DNA of 64,000 nucleotides from Bacteroidia bacterium (GCA_019695295.1 JAIBAH010000008.1:23275-87274); one strand, 5' to 3'. Shown: positions 44,235 through 54,097, counted from the first letter of the stretch. Numbers and translations: made by a program. Notes: generated by a model not told the origin, from the sequence alone.

Positions 44235-44645
44235 TCAGGCGTTGTCAATGGAGACCTCGTCTTTGCCTTCCTCTGAATCTGACTCCAGCTGACTTTCCAT
44301 TTCTGCCATAAAGATAGCCTCTATCGCTTCCTTTTCAGTAGAGATAATATTGAGGAAAGAATTGAGCTGGGAAATATGCACCAATTTTTCTACATGCTCA
44401 TTCAGATGACAAAGAACAAAAGCCCCGCCTGAGTCCTCGCAAAGTCTGTGCCCGATTAAAATTGCGCTTAATCCGGAACTATCCACATATTTAATATGGG
44501 TAAGATTAAGGATTATACTCCTCACGCCTTCCGTATTGAGCATGACAAACTCTCCTTTAAGGATAGGTGCAATACGACTGTCCAGTTTTTCTTCCAGGAT
44601 AGTAATGGAAGTGTATAATTCTTCTAAATTTTTTTCGAATTTCAT
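44235..44645 (-). CDS. STAS-domain anti-sigma factor antagonist-like protein
   Basis: A 136-residue cytoplasmic STAS protein. It has the strand VRSIILNLTHIKYVDSSGL with the phosphorylatable DSSG motif at residues 55-58, and a helix ending HVEKLVHISQLNSFL. In partner-switching systems such proteins bind and release an anti-sigma kinase according to Ser phosphorylation; neither kinase nor phosphatase is nearby. The last 25 residues are Glu/Ser-rich and probably disordered. A weak hairpin (44114-44156) lies beyond its stop. Confidence 0.9.
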   Translation of the reverse strand: MKFEKNLEELYTSITILEEKLDSRIAPILKGEFVMLNTEGVRSIILNLTHIKYVDSSGLSAILIGHRLCEDSGGAFVLCHLNEHVEKLVHISQLNSFLNIISTEKEAIEAIFMAEMESQLESDSEEGKDEVSIDNA

Positions 44646-44824
44646 TGGTTTTAATAATTACATGAAATTTTATACGAAAGTACGAAAACCCTCTCTAATA
44701 TTATGCAAATTTCGCAAAAACATTTTTATTTTTTTTTACAAATTATCACAAAGTACTGATAATGAATTATTCTTTTCAAATTTCAATCAAAAAAACTTTT
44801 TTATAAATCTTGTATTTTCAATGC

Positions 44825-45901
44825 TTACGAAGCGGGAATCCGGATAGTATGCCGCTGCAGCTGTTGCTGATAATACTCCATGGAAGCCAGAAGGGATTCC
44901 TCTGAAACGGAAACATCAAAAACGGTATTCCCTATTCCGGACAGCAGTACCGTACGGATTTCCCCTGAATAATTTTTCTTATCCTGAGCCATACAATGGA
45001 AAATGGTTTTATAGGCAAAGACAGGAATTTCAGGGATATTAAAATATTGATTGATGTATTGGGTTATTTGCATACACTCCTCCCCCGTTATCAGCCCGGC
45101 CTGCCATGAAAAAAAGGACTCGCAAATCATCCCGGCGGCTACTGCTTCTCCGTGCAGTACTTGCTCCTGATCAAAACCAATAAAATAGCTTTCGATTGCA
45201 TGTCCGACAGTGTGCCCGAAATTCAGGGATTTCCGGATATTTTTTTCATGAGGGTCTTTTTCTGTAATAGCGGATTTTATGGCAACTGAATGTCTTATTT
45301 CGGCTTCTGTATCAAGGGTTTCCGGGGATACATTCCGGATTCTTTCCCATCCGGGTTTGTCAGCGATGAGGTAGTGCTTCAGGATTTCTGCAAAACCCGA
45401 TTTCCACTCTCTTTCAGGAAGCGTTTGTAAAAATCCGGGATATATTAATACTGATTCAGGCCGGGCAAATAACCCGATTTGATTTTTATAGTTCAGGAAA
45501 TCCACTCCCGTTTTCCCCCCTACAGATGCATCTACCTGCGCAAGCAGGCTTGTCGGTATCTGAACAAAGGCAATCCCCCTTTTGTAAGTTCCCGCTACAA
45601 ATCCCCCGATATCTCCTACTACTCCCCCTCCCAGATTCAGCAGACAGGCAGACCGGTCGGTATTCATTTCGCACAGAGCTGTCCATATTTTCTCGCAGGT
45701 GGCCAGCGTTTTATGGACTTCGCCAGCAAGTATCCCGATTACCCGATGATTTTCGGGTAGTAAAGGACTTACTAAAGGATAGCACAACCGATACGTATTT
45801 TCGTCACAGAGTACTATTATCTGAGAGTATTTGCCCGCAAGGTTCAGCGAGTCTATCAATACAGACAAATCATTTCCTGTCAAGACCGGATACTTTTCCA
45901 T
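44825..45901 (-). CDS. aroB: 3-dehydroquinate synthase
   Basis: A 358-residue enzyme, normal for AroB, that turns DAHP into 3-dehydroquinate in the shikimate pathway using NAD+ and a divalent metal. It has LNLGGGVVGDIGGFVAGTY at the NAD site, the VDASVGGKTGVDF loop, the catalytic/metal residues in KSGFAEILKHYLI and NFGHTVGHAIES, and HGEAVAAGM. All key residues are intact. The start at 45901 gives the expected N-terminus. No other aro genes are in the window. Confidence 0.96.
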   Translation of the reverse strand: MEKYPVLTGNDLSVLIDSLNLAGKYSQIIVLCDENTYRLCYPLVSPLLPENHRVIGILAGEVHKTLATCEKIWTALCEMNTDRSACLLNLGGGVVGDIGGFVAGTYKRGIAFVQIPTSLLAQVDASVGGKTGVDFLNYKNQIGLFARPESVLIYPGFLQTLPEREWKSGFAEILKHYLIADKPGWERIRNVSPETLDTEAEIRHSVAIKSAITEKDPHEKNIRKSLNFGHTVGHAIESYFIGFDQEQVLHGEAVAAGMICESFFSWQAGLITGEECMQITQYINQYFNIPEIPVFAYKTIFHCMAQDKKNYSGEIRTVLLSGIGNTVFDVSVSEESLLASMEYYQQQLQRHTIRIPAS

Positions 45902-46175
45902 ATTATATGATTTTTAATGATTTTAGGGAACCTGATTTTCCAAAAACGAATTTAGGAATATTTTTTTATAACCAGAGTGTTTTATTTAATATTTTTTTTA
46001 ATTTCGCACCGGATTCGGATTTGAAAAATGAAACCTCCTTCAGAATCTTATTTTTTCTTGAAACGGGGTTGTTTTTTATTCCTGATCAGTCCTCTGCTGA
46101 AGGTCAATCCGTTTTAACGGAAAGACTGACGAACTGGATTCTTTTATTTTATTTCATACTATAACGGTTAAAACT

Positions 46176-46562
46176 ATGCATTTTCCTGAAGATTTATTGT
46201 ACACCAATGACCATGAGTGGGTTAAAGTTGATGGTGATATTGCGGTTGTCGGTGTGACTGATTATGCTCAAAAAGAACTGGGAGATATCGTATATATAGA
46301 TATCAGCACTTTGTCGGAGACACTCGAGCAGCATGAAATTTTTGGTACAATTGAAGCGGTAAAAGCAGTTTCAGACTTGTTTATGCCGGTTTCGGGTACA
46401 ATCATTGAAGTAAATCCTGCCTTGGAGGCGGGTGATGATGGCTCTGAACATATCGTCAATAAAGACCCTTACGGTAAAGGGTGGATGATTAAAGTAAAAC
46501 TGGATGCTCCGCTACCGGATAATTTGCTCAATGCAGCCGACTACCGTAAAATGGTAGGTTAA
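46176..46562 (+). CDS. gcvH: Glycine cleavage system H protein
   Basis: A 128-residue lipoyl carrier, normal length. It shuttles the aminomethyl group of glycine between the P, T and L proteins on a lipoyl arm. The lipoylation site is Lys63 in GTIEAVKAVSD. YTNDHEWVKVDGD near the start and SGTIIEVNPAL after the lysine are hallmarks. gcvP and gcvT are not adjacent, so the system is dispersed. Its 274-base upstream gap shows only a near-match -7 box, far upstream. A strong terminator follows. Confidence 0.96.
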   Translation: MHFPEDLLYTNDHEWVKVDGDIAVVGVTDYAQKELGDIVYIDISTLSETLEQHEIFGTIEAVKAVSDLFMPVSGTIIEVNPALEAGDDGSEHIVNKDPYGKGWMIKVKLDAPLPDNLLNAADYRKMVG

Positions 46563-46686
46563 TACCGCTGATTCTGTTTCCTCATAAATTCCTCAGGTGT
46601 TTTTGCTCTGTGGATTTAGTATTTATGGACAAAAACAGCCCTTTCCTCTTTATTATACTGTATAGGGAATATATTACATAATTATA

Positions 46687-46724
46687 AAAAATGTCAGGCA
46701 GTAAAAAACTGCCTGACATTTTTA
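46687..46724. terminator. Bidirectional terminator
   Basis: Perfect 16-bp stem AAAAATGTCAGGCAGT with its complement, A5 loop. It serves the convergent gcvH and beta-barrel genes. Confidence 0.9.
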
Positions 46725-46736
46725 TGTATGAATATA

Positions 46737-47360
46737 TCAGAATTTAAGGGACAATCCTCCCCTTAATGCAGGCCCGCCGAGTCCGGCCTCCATTCCGATA
46801 CCCAGATTTTTGATAAAAAACCAGCGGAATCCAATTCCAAGCCGGTAGGCAAACCCAAATCCGATTCTTTTGCTTGACTGAGAGATAGCATCCAGCAAAC
46901 TCTGTGTATCCGGATTACTGCTTGTCCCGGAAATACGGGTTCTTAGCCCTACGTACCCAACCCCTCCAGTAAGAAACCAATCGGTATTATCTCCCTTTCC
47001 AAAATGATAACTTCCTCTCAGTAAGGTACGAAAACGGGGCACATTCACACTATAATTCACATTATCAATATCCGTAAAGCTGAGTTTTGAGCTTGCATAG
47101 TTAAAATCCAGCCCTATACCCAGATTATCGGTAAGCAGATACTCAGCCCTGCCTCCCAAAGGAATAAGCCCGGATGACTGAATATTGGTCACTTCCGTAG
47201 CGGTAGCATTCCTGGCTAATAACTTCATCGCTCCGGTGAGCAGATTGGGACCTCCTGCGTCTATGTCAATCAGAATATTGCCTTGCTCAACAGCCTGAGC
47301 CTGAATACCGGCAGAAAAAAGACAGAAAAACAGCGTAATCAAAAAACAGTTTTTTCTCAT
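46737..47360 (-). CDS. Outer-membrane beta-barrel protein
   Basis: A 207-residue protein with a signal peptide (MRKNCFLITLFFCLFSAGIQAQA). Alternating hydrophobic/polar strands (AEYLLTDNLGIGLDFNYASS, FRTLLRGSYHFG, WFLTGGVGYVGLRTRI) end in a terminal aromatic (GGLSLKF), as in small eight-stranded barrels of the OmpA/OmpW type. Residues 30-60 are less regular. No pore or enzyme residues can be recognised. It ends at the bidirectional terminator shared with gcvH. Confidence 0.82.
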   Translation of the reverse strand: MRKNCFLITLFFCLFSAGIQAQAVEQGNILIDIDAGGPNLLTGAMKLLARNATATEVTNIQSSGLIPLGGRAEYLLTDNLGIGLDFNYASSKLSFTDIDNVNYSVNVPRFRTLLRGSYHFGKGDNTDWFLTGGVGYVGLRTRISGTSSNPDTQSLLDAISQSSKRIGFGFAYRLGIGFRWFFIKNLGIGMEAGLGGPALRGGLSLKF

Positions 47361-47492
47361 AAAACAACGAATAAATAAATGGATGAAAGTTTAAGAATAA
47401 AGTGAGCGGGAGAAAGTACCGGAAACAGGTAAAATCATTCCGGTAATTAACCGTAAAAAGAACGAGCAGAAACAGAAATTTATTATTTGTTT

Positions 47493-48431
47493 TTACTGAA
47501 TTTCTGCTTTATGCAAAAAACCGTCTTCAGGTTTAATCTGATTATAATCGTTAATCCAGTCTTTCATTTCATTCATAAAATACCTTTTATCGTCGGTATA
47601 AGGCTTGCCGTCTTTGATATTTCGCATTACTTTTTTCGCTGATTTCAGCAAATCCCCGGTTTCATCCTCTATGGATTTATAATTGTCATTGTAATCCGGA
47701 AGAGTACTTAACCCGCCAGCCTGAGCCTCAGTAGCTTCAATCAGGTTTTTCAGAGCCTCAGCATCCGGATTGTTGTTTATATTTTCCATGATTTTGAATA
47801 CACTGCCCGTAAGTTCCACTACCACCGGAGGCAGGCTGTTGGGTTGCTTCTCCCCTTCCTTTTCTACTGACTGAATGAGCGTGGTTTCCGCATTAAAAAA
47901 AGCATTAAAGGCCTGTATAAGCTGAGGATGTAGTTCTTTTCCCTTAGCCATTCCATCGTCTTTCCAGTCTTCATTGTCATAATACTTGTCTGTTTTAATC
48001 AACAGGGCTTCCAGCGTGCGCATCGCGTCAAGATAGGTTTTGATATTGGCGTCTATATCCGTCAATACCGGAGGCAGCATCTTCTCACCTTCGAGATTAT
48101 CACAGTAATACTTCCCTCCGTAGATAGTATAAAGTCCGTATTTATGCGTCTCGTTTCCCTGCGGGCCTTTTTCCATGTCTTTTACCCAGGAACCATAGCG
48201 ATTATAACTTGCCCTTGCTCTGTCTCTGTTTCGGTTTACACAATCAATACAGGTATTCAGTTTTTTCAGAAGAGCTCCGTCCGGTACCAAATCAGGGGTA
48301 GAAACGGTCACAACGTCTTTGGTTTCTCCCTTTTTTCCATCGGAATTTTGTCTTTTAAACAGAAAATAAGCGCCTGTAATAAGGGCAAACACAAGGATAA
48401 AAATCAGATTGTTTCTGGTAGAATATTTCAT
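47493..48431 (-). CDS. DUF3829-type (YiiG-like) membrane-anchored protein
   Basis: A 312-residue protein. The start at 48431 (MKYSTRNNLIFILVFALITGAYFLF) gives a single N-terminal membrane anchor, and a longer frame at 48494 adds an unlikely prefix. The periplasmic part is helical with LNTCIDCVNRNRDRARASYNRY, then KYYCDNLEGE, and long helices to the end (YFMNEMKDWINDYNQI). This layout fits the DUF3829/YiiG family, whose function is unknown. The three Cys could form a disulfide. No lipobox. Confidence 0.75.
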   Translation of the reverse strand: MKYSTRNNLIFILVFALITGAYFLFKRQNSDGKKGETKDVVTVSTPDLVPDGALLKKLNTCIDCVNRNRDRARASYNRYGSWVKDMEKGPQGNETHKYGLYTIYGGKYYCDNLEGEKMLPPVLTDIDANIKTYLDAMRTLEALLIKTDKYYDNEDWKDDGMAKGKELHPQLIQAFNAFFNAETTLIQSVEKEGEKQPNSLPPVVVELTGSVFKIMENINNNPDAEALKNLIEATEAQAGGLSTLPDYNDNYKSIEDETGDLLKSAKKVMRNIKDGKPYTDDKRYFMNEMKDWINDYNQIKPEDGFLHKAEIQ

Positions 48432-48593
48432 ATTACTTACATAATTAAGGTTAAACGACTGCAAAGTACAAAAAATATTACAAACCTCACCCAATCGCCG
48501 CTAAAAATCCATCAAAACAGAGCGGGGAGGAGGAGAAATAGAATACGGCAAGAAAAATAATCTCAGAATCTTTCATATTACCTGAAAAAATCT

Positions 48594-48601
48594 TAATTTT
48601 G
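48594..48601 (+). promoter_or_regulatory. -7 box (TAATTTTG) of the PBP gene
   Basis: Exact TAnnTTTG match 47 bases before the ATG at 48649. Confidence 0.5.
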
Positions 48602-48648
48602 CAACGATTTATCTCACCAGAATTAAAACGAAAATTATTATAAAGAGT

Positions 48649-51015
48649 ATGAATATATACGGAGTAGATAATAATCCTCAAAACCCCAAAGGGCCTGCCC
48701 CACAGCCGGAGAAGAAAGTTTCTCAGGATTTTCTCAAAGGCAGAAAACTAATGATGATGATTATCGGTGGCGGACTGCTTATGGTTTTATTATTTATAAT
48801 TTATGCAATTGCAGATGCTCCCCCTTTCAATGAAATCGAAAATCCGCAGTCCGATTTATCCACAATGATTTACTCAGAGGACGGAAAGGAATTGGGTACC
48901 CTCTTCAGTGACGAAAACCGTATCAGCGTAAAACTGAGCGACATCAGTAAATATGCGGTAGATGCACTGATTGCTACGGAAGATATTCGTTTTTATCAGC
49001 ATTCCGGGATTGACGCACAGTCTATTCCAGCGTTAATTGTGAGTTTTCTGGAAGGAGACCCACGGGGAGGAAGTACAATCACAATGCAGCTTGCCCGTAA
49101 TCTTTTTGACAAGGTCGGCAGAAAACGAACTCCTATCCGTAAACTGAAAGAATATATCGTGGCTACCTATATTGAACGCTCTTTTACCAAAGAAGAGATT
49201 CTTACTGCATATTTTAATACCGTAAATATGTACGGCGCGGATTTTGGAATTGAAACAGCCTCTGCCCGGCTATTCGGAAAAAAAGCCAAAGATATCAGTC
49301 TGGAGGAAGCAGCCCTCCTTGTAGGAATGCTGAAGGGGCAGGGGGTATATAATCCGGTAAAGTTCCCGGAAAGATCCAAAGACCGCCGGAATACTGTCTT
49401 AGACCAAATGGTAAAATATGGTTTTCTGAAACCTCAGGTTGCTGACAGTGTCAAAAAAATACCCCTAAAACTATCGCAGGGAACCGGATACTCTCATGAT
49501 ACCGGCCCTGCACCGTATTTCAGGGAATACCTCAGAAACTACCTGAAGGAATGGTGTAAAAAGAACGGATACGACGCTTACAGTGACGGATTGAAAATTT
49601 ATACTACCCTTGACTCCCGAATGCAGGAGTATGGAGAAGAAGCAGTAAAAGAACACATGACCTCCCTTCAGAAAGTATTTGACGGGCATATCAAAGGAAG
49701 AGAAGCCTACAAAAGAGCAGACATTCTGAAAGGAATGATTGAGAAAACAGAACGCTATAAAAATGCAAAAAAGGCCGGAAAATCGCAGGCTGAAATAGAT
49801 AAAGAGTTTAAAACGCCTGTTAAAATGCTGCTTTTCAGCTGGAACCCGGATCAGATGAAGGATACACTCTTGTCGCCTATGGATTCGCTGAAATATTTCT
49901 CCCGCTTTCTGGAGTGCGGATTTGTGGCAATTGACCCTGCTACAGGACACGTAAAAACCTGGGTAGGAGGAAATAACTATAAGTTTTTTAAATATGACCA
50001 CGTAGGTTTGGGAAAAAGACAGGTCGGTTCTACCTTCAAGCCATTTGTATATGCAGCAGCAATTGATAACGGTAAACTGCCCTGTGATGTGGAGCTGAAT
50101 CAGTCAATTTGCTTTTCGACACCGAGCGGAAAATGGTGTCCTAAAAATGCAGATGGCTCTGTAGGAGGATATATGACACTCAGAAGAGCACTCGGAGGGT
50201 CTGTAAATCTTGTAACTGCCCGCCTTATGAAAGAATTTGGCCCCAAACTGATTGCCAATTATGCCTATCAACTGGGAATAGAATCCAAACTGGATGAAGT
50301 TCCTGCACTTTGTCTGGGTACAACCGACCTCAGTGTACTGGAACTCGTAGGAGCCTATACGACTTTTGCCAATAAAGGAATTCATATCAAACCCCTCATT
50401 ATCACACGTATAGAGGATAGAAACGGAAAAGTGGTAGAAGAATTTATGCCTCAGTCCAATACAGCATTGAGTGAGGAAAAGGCATATCTGATGATTGATA
50501 TTCTTAAAGGAGTGGTGGATGAACAGTTTGGAACAGCAAACCGCCTTCGCTTCCGTTATAATTTCAAAAATGAAATCGCCGGTAAAACCGGAACTACGCA
50601 GGATAATACCGATGGATGGTTTGTGGGTATGACCCCAAATCTGGTATCCGGCTGCTGGGTAGGCTGCGCCGAAAGGGAAATGCGTTTCCATTCGACCGGT
50701 CTGGGACAGGGAGCGAATACAGCTTTGCCAATATGGGCATTATACATGAAAAAGGTATATGCGGATAAAAGTATAGGACTGCCTCAGGACCCGTTCCAGA
50801 AACCGCAGAACTGGGACCCCCGCTGTATTCCTTACCGGGATGCTTCAAGTGTACTGAATAATAGCGGCGGCGGTAGCAGCATTCCTCCTACTGTGAGAGA
50901 CTCAGGCAGTGCTCCTGTAGTACCTTCTACTCCCACTACTCCTCCCAAAACGACTACTTCCCCTACAGTCCCGCCCAAAAAAACCGGGTCACTGAACGAT
51001 AAAGACTGGGAGTAA
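48649..51015 (+). CDS. Bifunctional penicillin-binding protein 1A
   Basis: A 788-residue class A PBP that polymerises glycan strands and cross-links them in the periplasm. A short cytoplasmic tail and one membrane helix (about 34-57: MMMIIGGGLLMVLLFIIYAI) come first. The GT51 domain has ATEDIRFYQHSGID with the catalytic Glu, GGSTITMQLARNLF, and ILTAYFNTVNMYG. The transpeptidase has SxxK in GSTFKPF (Ser461), SVN in GGSVNLVTARLM and KTGTT near 646. The C-terminal tail is rich in Pro, Thr and Ser and disordered. All catalytic motifs are intact. Confidence 0.96.
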   Translation: MNIYGVDNNPQNPKGPAPQPEKKVSQDFLKGRKLMMMIIGGGLLMVLLFIIYAIADAPPFNEIENPQSDLSTMIYSEDGKELGTLFSDENRISVKLSDISKYAVDALIATEDIRFYQHSGIDAQSIPALIVSFLEGDPRGGSTITMQLARNLFDKVGRKRTPIRKLKEYIVATYIERSFTKEEILTAYFNTVNMYGADFGIETASARLFGKKAKDISLEEAALLVGMLKGQGVYNPVKFPERSKDRRNTVLDQMVKYGFLKPQVADSVKKIPLKLSQGTGYSHDTGPAPYFREYLRNYLKEWCKKNGYDAYSDGLKIYTTLDSRMQEYGEEAVKEHMTSLQKVFDGHIKGREAYKRADILKGMIEKTERYKNAKKAGKSQAEIDKEFKTPVKMLLFSWNPDQMKDTLLSPMDSLKYFSRFLECGFVAIDPATGHVKTWVGGNNYKFFKYDHVGLGKRQVGSTFKPFVYAAAIDNGKLPCDVELNQSICFSTPSGKWCPKNADGSVGGYMTLRRALGGSVNLVTARLMKEFGPKLIANYAYQLGIESKLDEVPALCLGTTDLSVLELVGAYTTFANKGIHIKPLIITRIEDRNGKVVEEFMPQSNTALSEEKAYLMIDILKGVVDEQFGTANRLRFRYNFKNEIAGKTGTTQDNTDGWFVGMTPNLVSGCWVGCAEREMRFHSTGLGQGANTALPIWALYMKKVYADKSIGLPQDPFQKPQNWDPRCIPYRDASSVLNNSGGGSSIPPTVRDSGSAPVVPSTPTTPPKTTTSPTVPPKKTGSLNDKDWE

Positions 51016-51022
51016 TAATAAA

Positions 51023-51066
51023 AAAAGAAAAGCCTGTTTCGTTTTTGGAAACAGGCTTTTCTTTTA
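51023..51066. terminator. Bidirectional intrinsic terminator
   Basis: 18-bp stem (51023-51040 with 51048-51065), loop of seven, between the convergent PBP gene and the 51079 gene. Confidence 0.9.
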
Positions 51067-51078
51067 ATAATTATCGAA

Positions 51079-51960
51079 TCAATTTTCGATTACCTCTATA
51101 GAGCCGGCATCTTTATCACAATTAATGGTCATTCCTCTTCCCGCATTCTGATAAGCGCTGTTTACATATACGTTATCCCCGATTTTCTGAAATCCCGAAG
51201 CGATTGTAAGGGTGGTAAGTATGGATTTGCGGATTACTATTTTTACTGCCTGAGATTTGTCTATTACCAGCACGCAGTTTCCGATTGCAGAATGAATGTC
51301 GCAGATACCGGAAGCCGGGTTTCCATTCCCCACTACAAAACGGATATCTCCCATATCATTTTTCAGGGTAATGAGTCCTGCATTTGCATTCTCAGGATTT
51401 CGTACAACGATTTTACCCATAGCGTCATGAATATTGATTTGCTTTACCTGCCCTTTATTGATTTGATTAAAGTCAATAAATATATCGCTGCTTCCGCCTT
51501 TAATCATAAGATTTGTAATATTCAGACCACTAAGGTCAAGTCTTGCAGTACCTTTAATAATGTCCAGATTCATCTCTGTAGAAACCGAAGGGTCAACTGC
51601 AAACTGTATGATATTCTGAGAATTATTATCAGGTAAAACCCCCGAAGGTGAAACCGGAAGCACATTTTTGCGGGTCATTCCATCTTTGTCATTATCAAAG
51701 TTTACGCTCTTTTTCTCTGTATTGGACGCAACAAGATTGGACACATCCGTGACTTTAAGGCTGCCCGTATTGGTTTTGTAGTATCCTGTCCCTGTTTTCA
51801 GGGATGATTTAAGAGAGATATTCCCGTCATCCACTTTAAGAAAAAGCTGCGAGAATCTGACCTGAGAAGGAGTCGTGAAATTTTTACTTTCCCCTCCATT
51901 ATTTTGTGCTGATAAAGAGTGGAAAGCGACTGAAATTAAAAGAGTGAAAACTGCTCTCAT
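51079..51960 (-). CDS. Secreted beta-rich protein, unknown (DUF4097-like)
   Basis: A 293-residue protein with a signal peptide (ending SLSAQ). The mature chain has many short repeated strands (LDLSGLNITNLMIKGGSSDIFIDF, INIHDAMGKIVVRN, ICDIHSAIGNCVLVI) with regular Gly and Asp turns, like the right-handed beta structure of DUF4097/LiaF-type putative adhesin domains. No catalytic pattern. A DNxSQNI linker and a Lys/Asp-rich stretch separate the N-terminal 100 residues. It lacks a T9SS tail, so it is probably periplasmic or outer-membrane associated. Assignment to DUF4097 is tentative. Confidence 0.7.
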   Translation of the reverse strand: MRAVFTLLISVAFHSLSAQNNGGESKNFTTPSQVRFSQLFLKVDDGNISLKSSLKTGTGYYKTNTGSLKVTDVSNLVASNTEKKSVNFDNDKDGMTRKNVLPVSPSGVLPDNNSQNIIQFAVDPSVSTEMNLDIIKGTARLDLSGLNITNLMIKGGSSDIFIDFNQINKGQVKQINIHDAMGKIVVRNPENANAGLITLKNDMGDIRFVVGNGNPASGICDIHSAIGNCVLVIDKSQAVKIVIRKSILTTLTIASGFQKIGDNVYVNSAYQNAGRGMTINCDKDAGSIEVIEN

Positions 51961-52126
51961 ATTGATTAACTTGTTTTATATTTTTAATTCATATAATATT
52001 GCTTTCTACGTAAAAAACATAAAAAAGATTAGTGATTAAACAACGTTTCGAATAATATTTTCGTTGTGCTTAGATTCATGTCGGATAGTTATCCTTAAAA
52101 TATGAAGTCGTTTATTTATAAATAAA

Positions 52127-52156
52127 TTGTTTATTAAAAATAAATTAATATTTTTG
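52127..52156 (+). promoter_or_regulatory. Complete promoter (TTG-N19-TATTTTTG)
   Basis: TTG at 52127-52129 and TATTTTTG at 52149-52156, 19-base spacer, 40 bases before the ATG at 52197. Confidence 0.65.
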
Positions 52157-52196
52157 TAGTCTTATTTTCAATTTTTTAATCTCAATTCATTTAAAC

Positions 52197-54083
52197 ATGA
52201 AAAAGTTTTATTTAACGTTATCTCTTATGGCATTGGGAGTACTCGGATTTGCTCAGGGTTCCGGTGCAACCCGTATGATGCTTGTCGAGGAGTTCACCAA
52301 TGCTTCTTGTCCTCCTTGTGCTGCGGCAAACCCCGCATTCAATGCATTACTGAACCAGAATGTTTCTAAAGTAGCAGCTATTAAGTATCAGACAAACTGG
52401 CCGGGCGCAGACCCGATGAATGCTCAGACTCAGACTTTGGTAGCGCCACGCGTAACGTATTATGCAGTAAGCGGGGTTCCTGATGCAGCTGGTGATGGTA
52501 ATTTTATTCAGGACCACCCGGCAAACTGGAATCAGGGAACGATAGATACCCGTTCAGCGGTAGCATCTCCATTTACCCTGAATGTATCACACGTTTTGTC
52601 TGCTGATTTTGATTCCGTTTATATTACAATTCAGGCTACTGCAGTTACAGCAGTAAATGCTTCCGGTGCAGGTGCTATGAAATTACGGGTAGCAATGACC
52701 GAAAGAGAAATTGCCTTTACTTCAGCTCCCGGTACAAACGGAGAAAAAGAGTTTTTTGATGTAATGCGCGATATGTATCCTAATGCTAATGGTACAGTAT
52801 TGAACGATTCATGGGCAGTAAATGCTACTCAGACATTTACTTTCTCAAGAGGAATCCCAACTTATGTGTATGATAAATCACAAATTGGAGTTGTTGCTTT
52901 CATTCAGGATGATGGCTCAAAAGAGGTACATCAGGCAGGAAAAAGCGAGCCTATTCCATTTGCGATTGACGTTAAAGGGGTAGCTTTAACCGGTATCCCC
53001 GGATTCCTTTGTGGAGTGACTACTACTACTGCAAACTTCGAATTGAAAAATGTTGGTGCAAACCCCTTAACAAGCGCAACTCTCGATATCAAAGTGGATG
53101 GTACTTCTGTAGGTACTCAGCCATGGACCGGAAATTTAGCTGCGGGTGCATCTACTCCTGTAGTAATTAACAATATCCCAGTTACCGGCGGTTCCCATAC
53201 GGTTCAGGTTGTGGCTTCTGTAACCGGCGACAACAATACAAACAACAACGCTGCTTCTGCAATGTATGCTGCTGCTTCTGCTCCTTCCGCTCCTCCTATT
53301 GTAGAAGGTTTTGAAACAGCTACTTTCCCTCCTGCCAACTGGGCAAGAGAAGATGTAGGTAATGACGGAATCGGCTGGGAAAGAAGAACAAATGCGAGTG
53401 GTTTTGGTAATAGTACTGCTTGTGTAAGGGTTTATTTCTATCAGTCTCCAGCTAATCAGATTGATAACTTCTACTTACCTAAATTAGACTTATCCAATGC
53501 AGCAACCGCAAAAATCACTTTTGACCGTGCTTATGCTCAGTATCAGACAGAAAATGACAAAGTTGAAATTCAGGGCTCTACTGACTGTGGTGCTACCTGG
53601 AACACTTACTGGACTAAATCCGGTACTGCTATGGCAACTGCTCCTGCTACAACTTCTTCTTTCGTCCCTACCAATACTCAGTGGGTAAAAGACTCCTGCT
53701 GGATTGGTGCTCCTGGTAATGCTGATGTTCAGTTACGTTTAAAAGCAACAAGTGCTTACGGAAACAACGCTTTATTTGACAACTTCAATGTAGAAATCGT
53801 GAACACAGTGGGTATCGATAAGTTTGATGATATTAAATTTGGTATCTATCCAAACCCTGCTCACAGCGTGGCGAATCTTGACATGAATTTGAAAAATGGT
53901 GGTAATGTAACTATTCAGATTGCTAACTTAAACGGTCAGATTGTAAAAACTCAATCTCAGGGAAAACTTGCTTCAGGTGCTCACAAAGTAACTGTAGATA
54001 CTGACAACTTAGCTTCAGGTACTTACATGATTACTGTTGATGTTGATGGAGCTACAAAAACTCAGTTCCTGAACATTCAATAA
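52197..54083 (+). CDS. Omp28/thioredoxin-like surface protein with T9SS tail
   Basis: A 628-residue secreted protein (signal peptide ending GFAQG). An N-terminal thioredoxin-like domain (about 25-250) carries SCPPC (Cys38, Cys41) in MMLVEEFTNASCPPCAAANP and resembles the Omp28-related family. A CARDB-like sandwich (about 265-360: TTTANFELKNVGANP, GSHTVQVVASVTGDNNTNNN) and a MAM-like lectin-fold domain (about 370-530: FETATFPPANWAREDVGNDG) follow. The tail (about 545-628: FGIYPNPAHSVANLDM, ASGTYMITVDV) is a T9SS type A sorting domain. The codons look optimised (GCT, GGT and ACT frequent) next to neighbours, suggesting high expression. Confidence 0.9.
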   Translation: MKKFYLTLSLMALGVLGFAQGSGATRMMLVEEFTNASCPPCAAANPAFNALLNQNVSKVAAIKYQTNWPGADPMNAQTQTLVAPRVTYYAVSGVPDAAGDGNFIQDHPANWNQGTIDTRSAVASPFTLNVSHVLSADFDSVYITIQATAVTAVNASGAGAMKLRVAMTEREIAFTSAPGTNGEKEFFDVMRDMYPNANGTVLNDSWAVNATQTFTFSRGIPTYVYDKSQIGVVAFIQDDGSKEVHQAGKSEPIPFAIDVKGVALTGIPGFLCGVTTTTANFELKNVGANPLTSATLDIKVDGTSVGTQPWTGNLAAGASTPVVINNIPVTGGSHTVQVVASVTGDNNTNNNAASAMYAAASAPSAPPIVEGFETATFPPANWAREDVGNDGIGWERRTNASGFGNSTACVRVYFYQSPANQIDNFYLPKLDLSNAATAKITFDRAYAQYQTENDKVEIQGSTDCGATWNTYWTKSGTAMATAPATTSSFVPTNTQWVKDSCWIGAPGNADVQLRLKATSAYGNNALFDNFNVEIVNTVGIDKFDDIKFGIYPNPAHSVANLDMNLKNGGNVTIQIANLNGQIVKTQSQGKLASGAHKVTVDTDNLASGTYMITVDVDGATKTQFLNIQ

Positions 54084-54097
54084 TCTCTCTCACTTAC

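Noticed and set aside
46028..46117. A 29-codon plus-strand frame between aroB and gcvH
   Set aside because: Too short, has only a near-match promoter box upstream and no protein features.
45526..46164. A 212-codon plus-strand frame
   Set aside because: Most of it is the antisense of aroB, whose catalytic motifs are all intact; the remainder runs through an AT-rich gap with no protein-like pattern.
49471..50691. Two long minus-strand frames opposite the PBP gene
   Set aside because: The sense strand carries the PBP1A motifs through the whole interval; the antisense frames lack any domain.
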